DNA from: JADKCL01 sp031424495
Lineage (GTDB): Bacteria; Bacteroidota; Bacteroidia; J057; JADKCL01
Length of the DNA: 64,000 bases
Assembly: GCA_031424495.1 (NCBI GenBank)
Contig: JANPHP010000343.1
Span: 1 to 64,000, forward strand
Reading direction: 5' to 3'
Shown here: positions 51,467 to 60,486 of the stretch, piece after piece
Layout of the letters: the number at the start of each line of letters is the position of its first letter
Position numbering within the stretch: position 1 is the first letter of the stretch
Made by a program: the position numbers and the translations under genes
Notes under the pieces: generated by a model
The model's database searches: none
What the model saw: only the letters and a program-made list of their open reading frames with translations
What the model was told of the DNA's origin: nothing

Positions 51467-53035
51467 TCAGAAAGTGATATCCCTTAACAGCGGCATCGAC
51501 ATGCAATGCGATCCGCCGCGCGCACGTGACAGCTCAGACGAAGGCAGCAAAATCAAGGTATTGGTCACGTCTTGGGGCTTGCGCTCCTCGTTTTCAAATT
51601 GCGAAAGCAACTCCTCGGCGGTGATGACATCAAAGTCGAGCACGTCTTCAAACTCGACCGCTGTGCGCTCGTTGCGGTCATAGCCTAGTACGACGCCTTC
51701 CTTCAGTGCCAATACATTACAAGAGTCGGTCCATTGCTCGCGCTCGTCAAAGGGGAAGTGCTCGCTGCCGCCGCCGCTGTACACGACCCTGACATCTTCG
51801 GGCTTCACCCCAAAATCCTCGATGCTGATGCGGTGCAGCAAGGTCTCCAAGCCGGGCAATTCCTCGCTTGTGATGCCCTCGCCATTCTTGTTGTAGGGCA
51901 CGCTGAGCGGCTTGCGAAACTGCACTACGCTTGTCGTGTGTTCCTCAGGGGCATCGGAGAAAATCTTGGAAAAGTCGACCTTTTCCTCGCCCCGCTTGCG
52001 CTTGTGGATGTCGGAATATTCGCCAAACATGACCCATGCATGACGGCTCACTTGCGTGAAAATCGTATCGATGTGCATCACCGTGCGCTCTTGCGGGATC
52101 TTCACGACCGACACCTTCTCAATGCCGAGCGTGGGCACAGCAAAGAGGCGGTGAATGATGGCATCGACGGCACTCGCGGTCGAGCGCTCGCTCACGCCCA
52201 CGATCAAGTGGTTGGGCGATATCATCATGACGTCGCCGCCCTCAATAGTGATGCGCTTGTATTTTTGCACATCCTCATCCTCCAAGAAAAAGTCGCTGTC
52301 TTCCGTGATCTCGATGATGCGCTCGCGGTGATCCTTGAGCAGGCCGTAATAGGTCACATATTTCATGAGGAGCGACTCGCGCTTGCGGGCAGGCATCGAG
52401 AGCTTGCTCACGAGGATGTGGTCCTTGATCGTGATGCCGATGTCGCGTGTGAAGACGAAGTTGGGAACGGGTGGGAAGATGAATTTCATCTTCTTTTTCG
52501 TCTTGTTTTTGCTTTTGACCTTGCGCTCATTGCCCTCAGGCTCATAGGAAATGAATCCTGAGATGAACGTCTTGGCGAGGTCCTCGGGCTCCATGAGCTC
52601 GAGCTCGTCTTGGATCTCACGGCTCAAGCCTTCAAAAGCCGAGATGGCGACGATCATGCGGGTGCGCACATCCTTGTCCTTGAGGATGTTGGCCATGAGG
52701 CGCTGCACCTCGACGACACGCTCGCTGTTGTGAAAGTGTGGGCTTGTAGGCTTGAAAAAATCTTGCCGTTCGCCCTTTTCAGTTTTGTTGTAGCGGCGCA
52801 AAACCTCAGGATCCAGAAACCAAAGCAAGATTTTGACATATTGGTCATACTCCTTTTGCATGCGCGTGAGCTGCACGGTGTCGTCATACAACCAAGCGTT
52901 GAACTTGCTCGGGATAATCTTGCCGATGCCGCCGTCTGGGCTGTGAATGAGGAGCTTGCGCAAGCGTCCCACTTCATTGGCGACAAAAATATCCTTGACG
53001 GTTTGTGGCGGGTGCGAAGCTGTATCCATGATCAT
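51467..53035 (-). CDS. Arginine-deiminase-family amidinohydrolase
   Basis: 522 residues from the ATG at 53035 (another two codons later); longer than the ~410 residues of classical ArcA. Guanidino-modifying enzyme motifs are in place: PVPNFVFTRDIGITIKDHIL, TIEGGDVMMISPNHLIVGVS (EGGD), ERTVMHIDTIFTQVSRHAWV (HxD) and the catalytic cysteine in SELSRARGGSHCMSMPL near the C-terminus. It would hydrolyse arginine, or a related guanidino compound, to citrulline and ammonia. A Lys-rich insert (ERKVKSKNKTKKKMKF) lies before the first motif. There is no arcB, arcC or antiporter beside it. A Shine-Dalgarno-like AAGGA lies upstream of the ATG. Confidence 0.92.
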   Translation of the reverse strand: MIMDTASHPPQTVKDIFVANEVGRLRKLLIHSPDGGIGKIIPSKFNAWLYDDTVQLTRMQKEYDQYVKILLWFLDPEVLRRYNKTEKGERQDFFKPTSPHFHNSERVVEVQRLMANILKDKDVRTRMIVAISAFEGLSREIQDELELMEPEDLAKTFISGFISYEPEGNERKVKSKNKTKKKMKFIFPPVPNFVFTRDIGITIKDHILVSKLSMPARKRESLLMKYVTYYGLLKDHRERIIEITEDSDFFLEDEDVQKYKRITIEGGDVMMISPNHLIVGVSERSTASAVDAIIHRLFAVPTLGIEKVSVVKIPQERTVMHIDTIFTQVSRHAWVMFGEYSDIHKRKRGEEKVDFSKIFSDAPEEHTTSVVQFRKPLSVPYNKNGEGITSEELPGLETLLHRISIEDFGVKPEDVRVVYSGGGSEHFPFDEREQWTDSCNVLALKEGVVLGYDRNERTAVEFEDVLDFDVITAEELLSQFENEERKPQDVTNTLILLPSSELSRARGGSHCMSMPLLRDITF

Positions 53036-53393
53036 GTGTCCTTGTGAGAACCTATTATTTACATTCTGTGCTGCATGTTTCCTAGCCTCTGCCAACTGGC
53101 AAGACTTTTGAAAACGGGTTGCAATTTAGGTAAATTCTGGGAATGCTAAGGCTCCGACCTGCTCCAAAACAGGGCAACTTGTCGCCTCCCCAACCACTTA
53201 CCTTATCCCTTCTGTCTGATCCCAACAGCAATCTCTTTCATCTGTGCAGGTTGATGCAATCCCAAATTTCCAATAGCCATCAGCATGAGGCTTGAAACCG
53301 TTGATGGCGATGCGGGTGGCATTGAGATTTCCCCGCATTCCCCCCCGACGAACCCAAAAAGAAAGCGTAGATTTGCCCCTAAATCCAACAGAA
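53036..53393. other. Intergenic region between divergent genes
   Basis: 358 bp between the arginine-deiminase-family gene and the lipoprotein gene. The only signal noted is a TAGATTTG box at 53368-53375. Short frames here (for example minus 53203-53436) lack recognisable content. Confidence 0.4.
53368..53375 (+). promoter_or_regulatory. Candidate -7 box (TAGATTTG)
   Basis: Exact TAnnTTTG match 18 bases before the lipoprotein ATG at 53394; no clear -33 TTG. Confidence 0.3.
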
Positions 53394-54215
53394 ATGAAGG
53401 CTTGCGCAATAGGACTCTTGGCAGTGTTGATGGCAATGACAGCTTGCACCAAGCTGCCCTTGGTGAATGCTCCCCGTGAAAAGGAAGGCATCAGCTTGGT
53501 GCAAAATGCACACTATGATGCCGGGTCCAAGATTAGGTATATGGTGAGCAACGACAATACCCACGTGTATTTGCGCTTTGACACCGACAACTATGCAACG
53601 ATTGTGCGCATCCGCAAGTATGGCGCCATCGTGCATTTTGATACCGAGGGCAAGAAAAAAGGTCCCTTTTGGCTCAAATATCCCGTCTATTTGCAGGAGG
53701 ATGGAAATCGGATGCCGATCAAAGGCGATGACGAAATGGTGCAAGGCGGCTACTTGCAACGCAACCTTTTCCCACCCACCACAGCCGCCATCTGGCACCA
53801 AGGCACAGAGACCCGAGCCATTGACCTCGGAATCAACGCTGAGAAATTTGTCTGCAAGGCTGGGCTTGATAGCACCGATGTACTGGTGTACATGGTCGGT
53901 GTGCCTTTTCAATTATTGGGTGTGGAGCGCCCCGAGGACCTTTCCAACTTGAACATGCTGTTGGAAATTCCAGCTTCTCCAGACGAGCAAAAGCCGAGCG
54001 GCAACGACATGAGCAATAGCAGTGGCGTCCCAGGTGGCAGCATGGCAGGAAGCACGATGCCCGGACAAAATGGCGGCGGTATGAACCAAAATATGCCCGG
54101 CAGCATGGGCGGCGGCATGACAGGCGGCGCACTGTCGTCTGCGCGCCAACCTAGCGGCCCCACCTCGGTCAGGATTTGGATGGAAGTGAAGCTGAGTCCC
54201 ACAGCCGTGCAATAA
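53394..54215 (+). CDS. Lipoprotein with Gly/Met/Asn-rich tail
   Basis: 273 residues from the ATG at 53394, giving signal MKACAIGLLAVLMAMTAC with lipobox MTAC. Residues ~35-195 form an uncharacterised beta-rich domain (GSKIRYMVSNDNTHVYLRFD, GAIVHFDTEGKKKGPFWLKY, PVYLQEDGNRMPIKGDDEMV). After residue ~205 the sequence is low complexity: SSGVPGGSMAGSTMPGQNGG then GMNQNMPGSMGGGMTGGA, before a last strand (SVRIWMEVKLSPTAVQ). It is presumably outer-membrane attached. It ends 42 bp before the radical SAM gene in the same direction. Confidence 0.78.
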   Translation: MKACAIGLLAVLMAMTACTKLPLVNAPREKEGISLVQNAHYDAGSKIRYMVSNDNTHVYLRFDTDNYATIVRIRKYGAIVHFDTEGKKKGPFWLKYPVYLQEDGNRMPIKGDDEMVQGGYLQRNLFPPTTAAIWHQGTETRAIDLGINAEKFVCKAGLDSTDVLVYMVGVPFQLLGVERPEDLSNLNMLLEIPASPDEQKPSGNDMSNSSGVPGGSMAGSTMPGQNGGGMNQNMPGSMGGGMTGGALSSARQPSGPTSVRIWMEVKLSPTAVQ

Positions 54216-54257
54216 TCGGCAGGCCCATCGCGCCACATTAACCCCTAAGCTGTTGTC

Positions 54258-56435
54258 ATGAAGGTCTTGCTCATCACACCGCCATTCACCCAGCTCAATA
54301 CACCCTATCCGGCGACCGCCTACCTCCAAGGCTTTCTCAAAACGATTGGCCACGAGCCGCACCAGGCCGATCTGGGCATCGAGGTGATCTTGCGCCTGTT
54401 TTGTCGCAAGGGCTTGCAGCGCGTATTTGAGCGGGCGGCAACAGCGAATGTTGAACTTACGGAAAATGCCCAGCGCATCCTCCAGCTTCAGGCCACCTAC
54501 CTGCGCACGATCGACCCTGTGATCGCCTTTTTGCAGCACAAAAACCCCACGCTCGCCCATGCCATCGCCGACCGCAGCTACTTGCCCGAGGGCGGCCGAT
54601 TTGCAGAATTGGAAGATTTGGAATGGGCTTTTGGCACGATGGGCAGCCAAGACCAGGCCCGCCACTTAGCGACCTTGTACTTGGAAGATCTGGGCGACCT
54701 GATCACCGAGGCCATCGATCCGCATTTTGGTTTCAGCCGCTACGCCGAGCGGCTAGGCCGCACCGCCACGCATTTTGATGAGTTGGACGCGGCGCTTCGA
54801 ATAGAAAATTCGTTGGTATCGCAGGTTTTGGTGGATGTATTGGCCGAGAAAATGGCGCTGTGGCAGCCGGAAGTCGTGGGCTTGACGGCACCATTCCCCG
54901 GCAATCTCTTTGGCGCTTTCAAATGTGGCCAATACCTGCATCAGCATTTCCCCCAAGTGAAAATCGTGCTCGGCGGCGGCTTCGCCAATACCGAATTGCG
55001 CTCCTTGCGCGACCCCCGAGTATTTGATTATGTCGACTTCGTCTCCCTCGACGACGGCGAGGCGCCCCTGCAATTTCTATTGGAGCACCTGCAAGGCCGC
55101 CGCGAAAAAGGCAAGCTCAAACGCATATTCGCCAGAGAAGGCGACCGCGTCGTCTACTACAACGGCACCCTCGAAAAAGACATTCCCCAGCGCGAAACCG
55201 GTACGCCAGACTATGCAGATCTGCCCTTGCAAGACTACCTGAGCGTGATCGAAATCGTGAATCCCATGCACCGCCTCTGGAGCGACGGCCGCTGGAATAA
55301 GCTCACCCTTGCCCATGGTTGCTATTGGGGCAAATGCAGTTTCTGCGATGTGAGCCTCGACTACATCCAGCGTTACGAGCCCATGACGGCCGCCTTGCTG
55401 TGTGATCGCATCGAGGAAATCATCGCCCAGACAGGGCAACATGGCTTTCACTTTGTCGACGAGGCCGCCCCGCCCGCGCTCATGCGCGACCTGGCTTTGG
55501 AGATCTTGCACCGTGAGCTCACGGTTGTCTGGTGGACGAATATTCGCTTTGAAAAGAGCTTCACGCCCGACTTGTGCAGGTTGCTCAAGGCATCGGGCTG
55601 CATCGCAGTCTCCGGCGGATTGGAGGTGGCGAGCGATCGCCTCCTCGCCAAGATGAAAAAGGGCGTGACCGTCGCGCAGGTCGCGCGCGTCGCAGACGCC
55701 TTCACCGATGCGGGCATCATGGTGCACGCCTACCTCATGTATGGTTTCCCGACGCAGACTGCGCAGGAAACCATTGATGCTTTGGAAATGGTGCGGCAGT
55801 TGTTTGAGCAGGGTGTCGTGCAAAGCGGCTTTTGGCATCGCTTTGCGATGACGGCCCATAGCCCTGTCGGCTTGGATCCTGCCGCCTTTGGCGTGCTGGA
55901 ATCTGGCCCGACCTTCGGCGGATTTGCCGACAACGACCGCTACCACGACGACCCAGAGGGGGCCGACCACGACTTGTTTTCAGAAGGCTTGCGCAAAAGC
56001 CTCTTTAACTATATGCAGGGCGCTGGTTTTGAATTGCCCTTGAAAAAATGGTTTGGCCACAAGGTGCCCCGCACCAGCATTGCCCCCGACTACATTGCCG
56101 ATTGCCTTGCCGATGCGGAGGAGGGAATGCGGAGCAATGCGCTGCTCGTTTGGTTGGGTGAAGCGCCTCAGTTGCGGCCATCAGAGGAGGATCCGGACAT
56201 CGTGGAGCTGGAATTCATGGACCGCAAGGAGGATTTTGTCTTTGAGATGAGCCTGGCATTTGCGGAGTTGCTTACGCTGCAACTCACGGCAGCCCGGCCT
56301 GGGCGGGAGCTGTTGTTTCAGGACTTCAAGGCTGCGTATGAGGCGGCCGAGATCGAGGACTTTGAGACTTTTGAGGATTTTTGGGCAGGGGAAATGGCCG
56401 AGCGGCTGCGCGAGGGTGGTTTGTTGGTGGTTTGA
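54258..56435 (+). CDS. B12-binding-type radical SAM protein
   Basis: 725 residues. The N-terminus MKVLLITPPFTQLNTPYPAT and the downstream VVGLTAPFPGNLFGAFKCGQ, HFPQVKIVLGGGFANTELRS and YVDFVSLDDGEAPLQFLLEH match a cobalamin-binding-like domain, although the DxHxxG motif for lower-axial His is not seen. The radical SAM core follows with LAHGCYWGKCSFCDVSLDYI (CxxxCxxC iron-sulfur site) at about residues 353-372, then FVDEAAPPALMRDLALEILH and VSGGLEVASDRLLAKMKKGV. The C-terminus (~200 residues) is family-specific. It is a cytoplasmic enzyme; the reaction is unknown (methylation or ring rearrangement are common in this class). The inserted helical N-terminal region is unusual. Confidence 0.9.
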   Translation: MKVLLITPPFTQLNTPYPATAYLQGFLKTIGHEPHQADLGIEVILRLFCRKGLQRVFERAATANVELTENAQRILQLQATYLRTIDPVIAFLQHKNPTLAHAIADRSYLPEGGRFAELEDLEWAFGTMGSQDQARHLATLYLEDLGDLITEAIDPHFGFSRYAERLGRTATHFDELDAALRIENSLVSQVLVDVLAEKMALWQPEVVGLTAPFPGNLFGAFKCGQYLHQHFPQVKIVLGGGFANTELRSLRDPRVFDYVDFVSLDDGEAPLQFLLEHLQGRREKGKLKRIFAREGDRVVYYNGTLEKDIPQRETGTPDYADLPLQDYLSVIEIVNPMHRLWSDGRWNKLTLAHGCYWGKCSFCDVSLDYIQRYEPMTAALLCDRIEEIIAQTGQHGFHFVDEAAPPALMRDLALEILHRELTVVWWTNIRFEKSFTPDLCRLLKASGCIAVSGGLEVASDRLLAKMKKGVTVAQVARVADAFTDAGIMVHAYLMYGFPTQTAQETIDALEMVRQLFEQGVVQSGFWHRFAMTAHSPVGLDPAAFGVLESGPTFGGFADNDRYHDDPEGADHDLFSEGLRKSLFNYMQGAGFELPLKKWFGHKVPRTSIAPDYIADCLADAEEGMRSNALLVWLGEAPQLRPSEEDPDIVELEFMDRKEDFVFEMSLAFAELLTLQLTAARPGRELLFQDFKAAYEAAEIEDFETFEDFWAGEMAERLREGGLLVV

Positions 56436-56499
56436 GGGGGATCAACACCAGCAATGGAACCCTTTGAATTCGCATCCGCCGCCCCGTTCGGCCTTGCTC

Positions 56500-56575
56500 C
56501 CCGCTTTTTGAGCGGGACGTGGCAGGGCAGGCTCCGGCGTCGCATCGATATCCCTGTGGCCGGAGGCCACGGGAT
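56500..56575. terminator. Pair of terminator-like hairpins between convergent genes
   Basis: CCCGCT/AGCGGG with loop TTTTG (56500-56516), then ATCCCTGTGGCC/GGCCACGGGAT (56550-56575, one bulged base, loop GGA). They lie between the radical SAM gene end (56435) and the RidA gene end (56581). Neither has a long T tract, so they may be palindromic repeats acting as terminators. Confidence 0.5.
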
Positions 56576-56580
56576 CAGGA

Positions 56581-57000
56581 TCAAATGGTGGCCATTACCT
56601 TCAATTCGATGCCGATCGGGGTCGGCAGGCAATTGATTTCCAGCGTGGTGCGGCAGGGTGGATTGACGGCGAAATATTCTGCCCAGAGCTTATTGTAGAT
56701 TGGGAAGTCGTCTTTCATATTGGTGAGATAGACGGTCACATCCACGATTTTGTCCCAGCTTGATCCTGCATCCTCCAAAACCGATTTCACATTCGCGAAT
56801 ACAGAACGGCATTGCACGGCGATGTCGTAAGAGACGATCTCGCCTTGTTCATTCAGCTCGACGCCGGGGATTTTTTTCGTGCCCCGCTCGCGCGGGCCGA
56901 TGCCGCTCAAAAACAAAAGGTTGCCCACACGGCGTGCATGAGGGTAGTGGCCGACTGGTTCGGGGGCCTTTTGTGAATGTGTGACTTCTTGCTCTTCCAT
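56581..57000 (-). CDS. RidA family protein (aminomuconate-deaminase-like)
   Basis: 139 residues. The YjgF/RidA trimeric fold is seen in VGHYPHARRVGNLLFLSGIG, QCRSVFANVKSVLEDAGSSW, KIVDVTVYLTNMKDDFPIYN and the active-site PPCRTTLEINCLPTPIGIEL, where the Arg binds the substrate carboxylate. RidA proteins hydrolyse reactive enamines. The longer N-terminus and the PRERGTKKIPGVELN segment resemble the 2-aminomuconate deaminase group of the kynurenine pathway, but no other kynurenine genes are present. It lies 10 bp downstream of the biotin carboxylase stop. Confidence 0.9.
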   Translation of the reverse strand: MEEQEVTHSQKAPEPVGHYPHARRVGNLLFLSGIGPRERGTKKIPGVELNEQGEIVSYDIAVQCRSVFANVKSVLEDAGSSWDKIVDVTVYLTNMKDDFPIYNKLWAEYFAVNPPCRTTLEINCLPTPIGIELKVMATI

Positions 57001-57010
57001 CTGATGATCC

Positions 57011-58510
57011 TCAATTCAAGAGGCGATTGCGTTTCCAATTGCTTTGCGTCTGGCGCACGGGCCCGTTTCCAGACGCTGCTGGTCCAGCTGCGGCACCTGT
57101 ACCCAAAATTGTGGCTGCCACAATGGCTGCCACTTCATTTTCTGCTGCGCTGAGTTCCTGGGCCAGGTACTCAGGCTTGAAATGCTTCTCGACAAATTTG
57201 GTATCAAAGTGGCCCGAGACAAATGCCTCATGCTCCAGCACAAATTCGCAGAAGCGCAGGGTCGTCTCAAAGCCCACGATCTCAAATTCCCGAATCGCGC
57301 GCAGCATCTTGGCGATGGCCGCTGGTCGGTCTGCGGCATGGGCGATGAGCTTGCCGATCATCGGATCGTAATAGATCGGAATCTGCATGCCCTCCTCAAA
57401 ACCATCGTCGAGGCGAATGCCGTGGCCCTGCGGGCGCTTGTACACCTCCAACTTGCCGATATCGGGCAAGAAATTGTTGGTGGGATCCTCGGCATAGACC
57501 CTGATCTCGATGGCATGGCCCAAGATCTGCAAGTCTTCCTGCTTGATGCTGAGCACCTCTCCGCGGGCGATTTTGATTTGCTCTTGCACCAAATCGAGGC
57601 CTGTGATCATCTCCGTGACCGGATGCTCGACCTGCAAGCGCGTATTCATTTCCAGGAAATAAAAATTGAGCGTCTCGTCGACAAGAAACTCGACGGTGCC
57701 TGCATTGAAGTAGTCGCAGGCGCGGGCGACTGCGACGGCGGCCTCGCCCATCCGCTTGCGCAACTCGGGCGTGAGCACCGACGACGGGGCCTCCTCGACC
57801 ACCTTTTGGTGGCGGCGTTGCACGGAGCATTCGCGCTCAAACAGGTAAAGGATATTGCCGTGGCGGTCACCGAGAACTTGGATCTCGATGTGGCGCGGCG
57901 AACCCACATATTTTTCAATGAAGACGGCACCATCGCCAAAGCTGCTCACAGCCTCGCTCACGGCACGGTCCATCTGCTCCTCAAAATCCTCGACGCGCTC
58001 GACAATGCGCATGCCTTTGCCACCGCCGCCTGCGCTGGCTTTGATCAAGATCGGGAAGCCGATCTGCTGCGCAATCGCCTTGGCGGCTGGAATGTCGCTG
58101 ATGGCCTCGGCTGTGCCAGGAACGAGGGGTACATCAAAATTCTTGACAGCCGCCTTGGCGGCGAGTTTGCTGCCCATCACGTCCATGGACTCAGGGCTGG
58201 GCCCGATGAAGGTGATTCCGGCCTCGCCGACCTTGCGTGCAAATGCGGAATTTTCGCTCAAGAAGCCGTAGCCAGGGTGGATGCCGTCCACGCCGTGCTC
58301 CAAGCAAAGAGCGATGATCTTGTCGCCCAGCAGATAACTCTGGTTGCTCGGGGCAGGGCCGATGCAATAAGCCTCGTCTGCAAAACGCACGTGAGGCGAC
58401 TGGCGGTCGGCCTCAGAATAGATGGCCACCGTGCGAATGCCCATTTCTTTTGCGCTGCGCATCACACGCAAAGCGATCTCTCCACGGTTGGCGACAAGGA
58501 TTTTCTTCAT
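57011..58510 (-). CDS. accC: Acyl-CoA carboxylase biotin carboxylase subunit
   Basis: 499 residues from the ATG at 58510 (MKKILVANRGEIALRVMRSA). ATP-grasp biotin carboxylase with all landmarks: GIHPGYGFLSENSAFARKVG, ILIKASAGGGGKGMRIVERV (Gly-rich ATP loop), FIEKYVGSPRHIEIQVLGDR, ECSVQRRHQKVVEEAPSSVL, FYFLEMNTRLQVEHPVTEMI. It carboxylates biotin on a carrier protein with bicarbonate and ATP. The C-terminal ~45 residues are extra and Ala-rich (ENEVAAIVAATILGTGAAAG) compared with a usual AccC of ~450. No carrier or carboxyltransferase gene is adjacent, so acetyl-CoA versus propionyl-CoA carboxylase cannot be decided. Confidence 0.95.
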   Translation of the reverse strand: MKKILVANRGEIALRVMRSAKEMGIRTVAIYSEADRQSPHVRFADEAYCIGPAPSNQSYLLGDKIIALCLEHGVDGIHPGYGFLSENSAFARKVGEAGITFIGPSPESMDVMGSKLAAKAAVKNFDVPLVPGTAEAISDIPAAKAIAQQIGFPILIKASAGGGGKGMRIVERVEDFEEQMDRAVSEAVSSFGDGAVFIEKYVGSPRHIEIQVLGDRHGNILYLFERECSVQRRHQKVVEEAPSSVLTPELRKRMGEAAVAVARACDYFNAGTVEFLVDETLNFYFLEMNTRLQVEHPVTEMITGLDLVQEQIKIARGEVLSIKQEDLQILGHAIEIRVYAEDPTNNFLPDIGKLEVYKRPQGHGIRLDDGFEEGMQIPIYYDPMIGKLIAHAADRPAAIAKMLRAIREFEIVGFETTLRFCEFVLEHEAFVSGHFDTKFVEKHFKPEYLAQELSAAENEVAAIVAATILGTGAAAGPAASGNGPVRQTQSNWKRNRLLN

Positions 58511-58648
58511 GCAAAGTCCAATTTCAAATGGCCGTAAACATACGAAAAATTGAAGCGCTGGCGGAATCGGTGAGGGGGAGATAGAAAAACTATATGAAGG
58601 CATAAAATAGTAAGAGTGCCGAAATATAGAAATTATTAACTTTGGAAA

Positions 58649-59377
58649 GTGGGAGAGAAAATAGCAATATCAGAAGCCTTTGACGGGAGGTCACAGTTGC
58701 CCAAGGCAGCCCTTGCCCACTATTTGCTCAGCAAGCAGCCCCATTCGAGTAAAACGGCTCTCAATTGGCGCATCCATGAGTTATTGCAGCAAGGGCAAAT
58801 CTTGAGTATCGGCAGAGGTCGTTATGCCTTGCCACAAAAAGCAGAATATCGACCCGTGATTGGAGAGCGGATGCGATCGATAGGGGCACTGGTAAAGACA
58901 GGCTTTCCTTTTTTGGAAAGTTCGATCTTTCATACAGAGCAATTGAGCAGCTTCATGCAGCATATACCGGGAAGGCACTTTTTGCTGTTGGAGGTGGAAC
59001 GTGTGGGAATGGAAGCCCTGTTCTATAAATTGAAAGATGCTGGGCTGCCGTGCTATTTGCAGCCTGATGTAGCGACGATGCAGCGATATGTCGCCTTTGA
59101 ACACGAGCCTTTGATCATACAACCTTTGCTTACTGAGGCGCCTTTGCTTGGCTCAGGGGAGGTAGCAATGCCATCCTTGGAAAAACTGTTGGTAGACCTG
59201 GCATGTGAAAAGGCTATCTATAGCGCTTTTCAAGGGGCTGAATTGAGGTATATCTACCAAAATGCGTTTGCGGCATACCAGATTAGAATAGATCGCATGT
59301 TACGGTATGCGGATCGGCGCCGTCGTAGAGATTTGATCTTGAGCTATTTGAATATTTTCGGAATTGAAGTTGTCTGA
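58649..59377 (+). CDS. AbiEi-like/DUF6577-like antitoxin or regulator
   Basis: 242 residues with a GTG start at 58649 (GTG GGA GAG AAA). The N-terminal winged-helix-like region (QLPKAALAHYLLSKQPHSSK, TALNWRIHELLQQGQILSIG, RGRYALPQKAEYRPVIG) matches the AbiEi/DUF6577 layout of a DNA-binding antitoxin. A nuclease-like or OB-like middle and a C-terminal basic end (RMLRYADRRRRRDLILSYLN) follow. It is paired 29 bp upstream of an AbiEii-type nucleotidyltransferase, which is how type IV abortive-infection systems are ordered. It probably autorepresses the pair. The flanking DNA is AT-richer than the neighbours, suggesting transfer. Confidence 0.82.
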   Translation: MGEKIAISEAFDGRSQLPKAALAHYLLSKQPHSSKTALNWRIHELLQQGQILSIGRGRYALPQKAEYRPVIGERMRSIGALVKTGFPFLESSIFHTEQLSSFMQHIPGRHFLLLEVERVGMEALFYKLKDAGLPCYLQPDVATMQRYVAFEHEPLIIQPLLTEAPLLGSGEVAMPSLEKLLVDLACEKAIYSAFQGAELRYIYQNAFAAYQIRIDRMLRYADRRRRRDLILSYLNIFGIEVV

Positions 59378-59406
59378 CATTTCATTGGTATTCGTAGGTT
59401 TGTGGC

Positions 59407-60474
59407 ATGATAGACCCTCATTCGCAAACGCTACGGTGGATACAAACTGTTTCTGTGCAACAGAAGATTTCAGACAAAGTTTTGCTTGAAAAGACCATTC
59501 GTGCATTGACGCTATTGGAGTGCCTGGTCGCTCAGGACTTGCAATTTGTCTTCAAAGGTGGTACTGCCTTAATGCTCCTCCTTCAAACCAGCCGAAGGCT
59601 GTCGATCGATATTGATATCATCATGGTGCAAGCACGCGAGGATCTCATGTCACAGTTGCAGTTGGCAGCGGCACGAGGAGGTTTTTTGCGGGTTGAGGAA
59701 CATGCACGTGGACACCGTACAGGGTTAAGAAAGGCGCATTTCAAGTTTTGGTATGTGCCAAGCTTTCAAACCAATCAAAAGGAAGACTACGTTTTGCTTG
59801 ATATTGTCTTTGAGCCAATTCGCTATCTGAAAGTGACCAATCTCCCGATCACATCACCCTTGTTGATGCAGAGCGATATTCCCATGTTGGTGCCGATGCC
59901 CTCGGTCGAAGACATCCTGGGCGACAAACTCACTGCTTTTGCCCCAGCGACGACCGGAATCCCTTATTTCAAGGATGGAGTTTCCAAGTCGATGGAAATC
60001 ATCAAACAACTTTTCGACATCGGCTGTCTTTTCGATCTCGTGGAGGATCTTGATCGTTTGCAGGCAGCCTTTTTTGCATTTGTACGCTCAGAATTGGCTT
60101 ATCGCAGCATCGAATCGCAAGACTTGACCGTTGTCCTCAATGATATAATCGATACAGCATATTGTATATCCACACGAGGAAAGTATGCACCTCAAGATTT
60201 TGGCGAATTGCAAGCGGGAATCCAACGCGTGCAATCATTCATTTTCTCGGAGAGCTACCACTTGGACAAGGCTATCACCCATGCTGCAAAGGCGGCCTAT
60301 CTCGCCAAAGCAATTATGGCAAATGCAGAGAAGCTATATTTCTTTGATCGGGAGCACGCGATCGGCTTGGAGTTGATTGCAGGTGCCGAAAGAAATCATT
60401 TGAACAAACTAAAGAAGTCGAATCTGGAAGCTTTCTTTTTTTGGCATCAAGCGCTTGCCTTAGATGCTGGCTAA
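59407..60474 (+). CDS. AbiEii/AbiGii-type nucleotidyltransferase toxin
   Basis: 355 residues. The nucleotidyltransferase motif FVFKGGTALMLLLQTSRRLS is followed at once by IDIDIIM, giving K-GG-T at 50-53 and the metal-binding DxD at 68-70. Further motifs are VLLDIVFEPIRYLKV and VPMPSVEDILGDKLTAFAPA, typical of AbiEii. The C-terminal half is helical. AbiEii toxins modify RNA (tRNA nucleotidylation in well studied relatives) and block phage growth or cell growth until counteracted by AbiEi. It is encoded directly after its antitoxin-like partner. Confidence 0.9.
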   Translation: MIDPHSQTLRWIQTVSVQQKISDKVLLEKTIRALTLLECLVAQDLQFVFKGGTALMLLLQTSRRLSIDIDIIMVQAREDLMSQLQLAAARGGFLRVEEHARGHRTGLRKAHFKFWYVPSFQTNQKEDYVLLDIVFEPIRYLKVTNLPITSPLLMQSDIPMLVPMPSVEDILGDKLTAFAPATTGIPYFKDGVSKSMEIIKQLFDIGCLFDLVEDLDRLQAAFFAFVRSELAYRSIESQDLTVVLNDIIDTAYCISTRGKYAPQDFGELQAGIQRVQSFIFSESYHLDKAITHAAKAAYLAKAIMANAEKLYFFDREHAIGLELIAGAERNHLNKLKKSNLEAFFFWHQALALDAG

Positions 60475-60486
60475 TTTTTTCAATAT

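Noticed and set aside
51734..52561. 275-residue plus-strand frame
   Set aside because: Antisense to the arginine-deiminase-family gene, with no motif.
57044..58537. 497-residue plus-strand open frame opposite accC
   Set aside because: Unusually long, but the minus strand encodes a textbook biotin carboxylase; the antisense translation shows no domain or signal.
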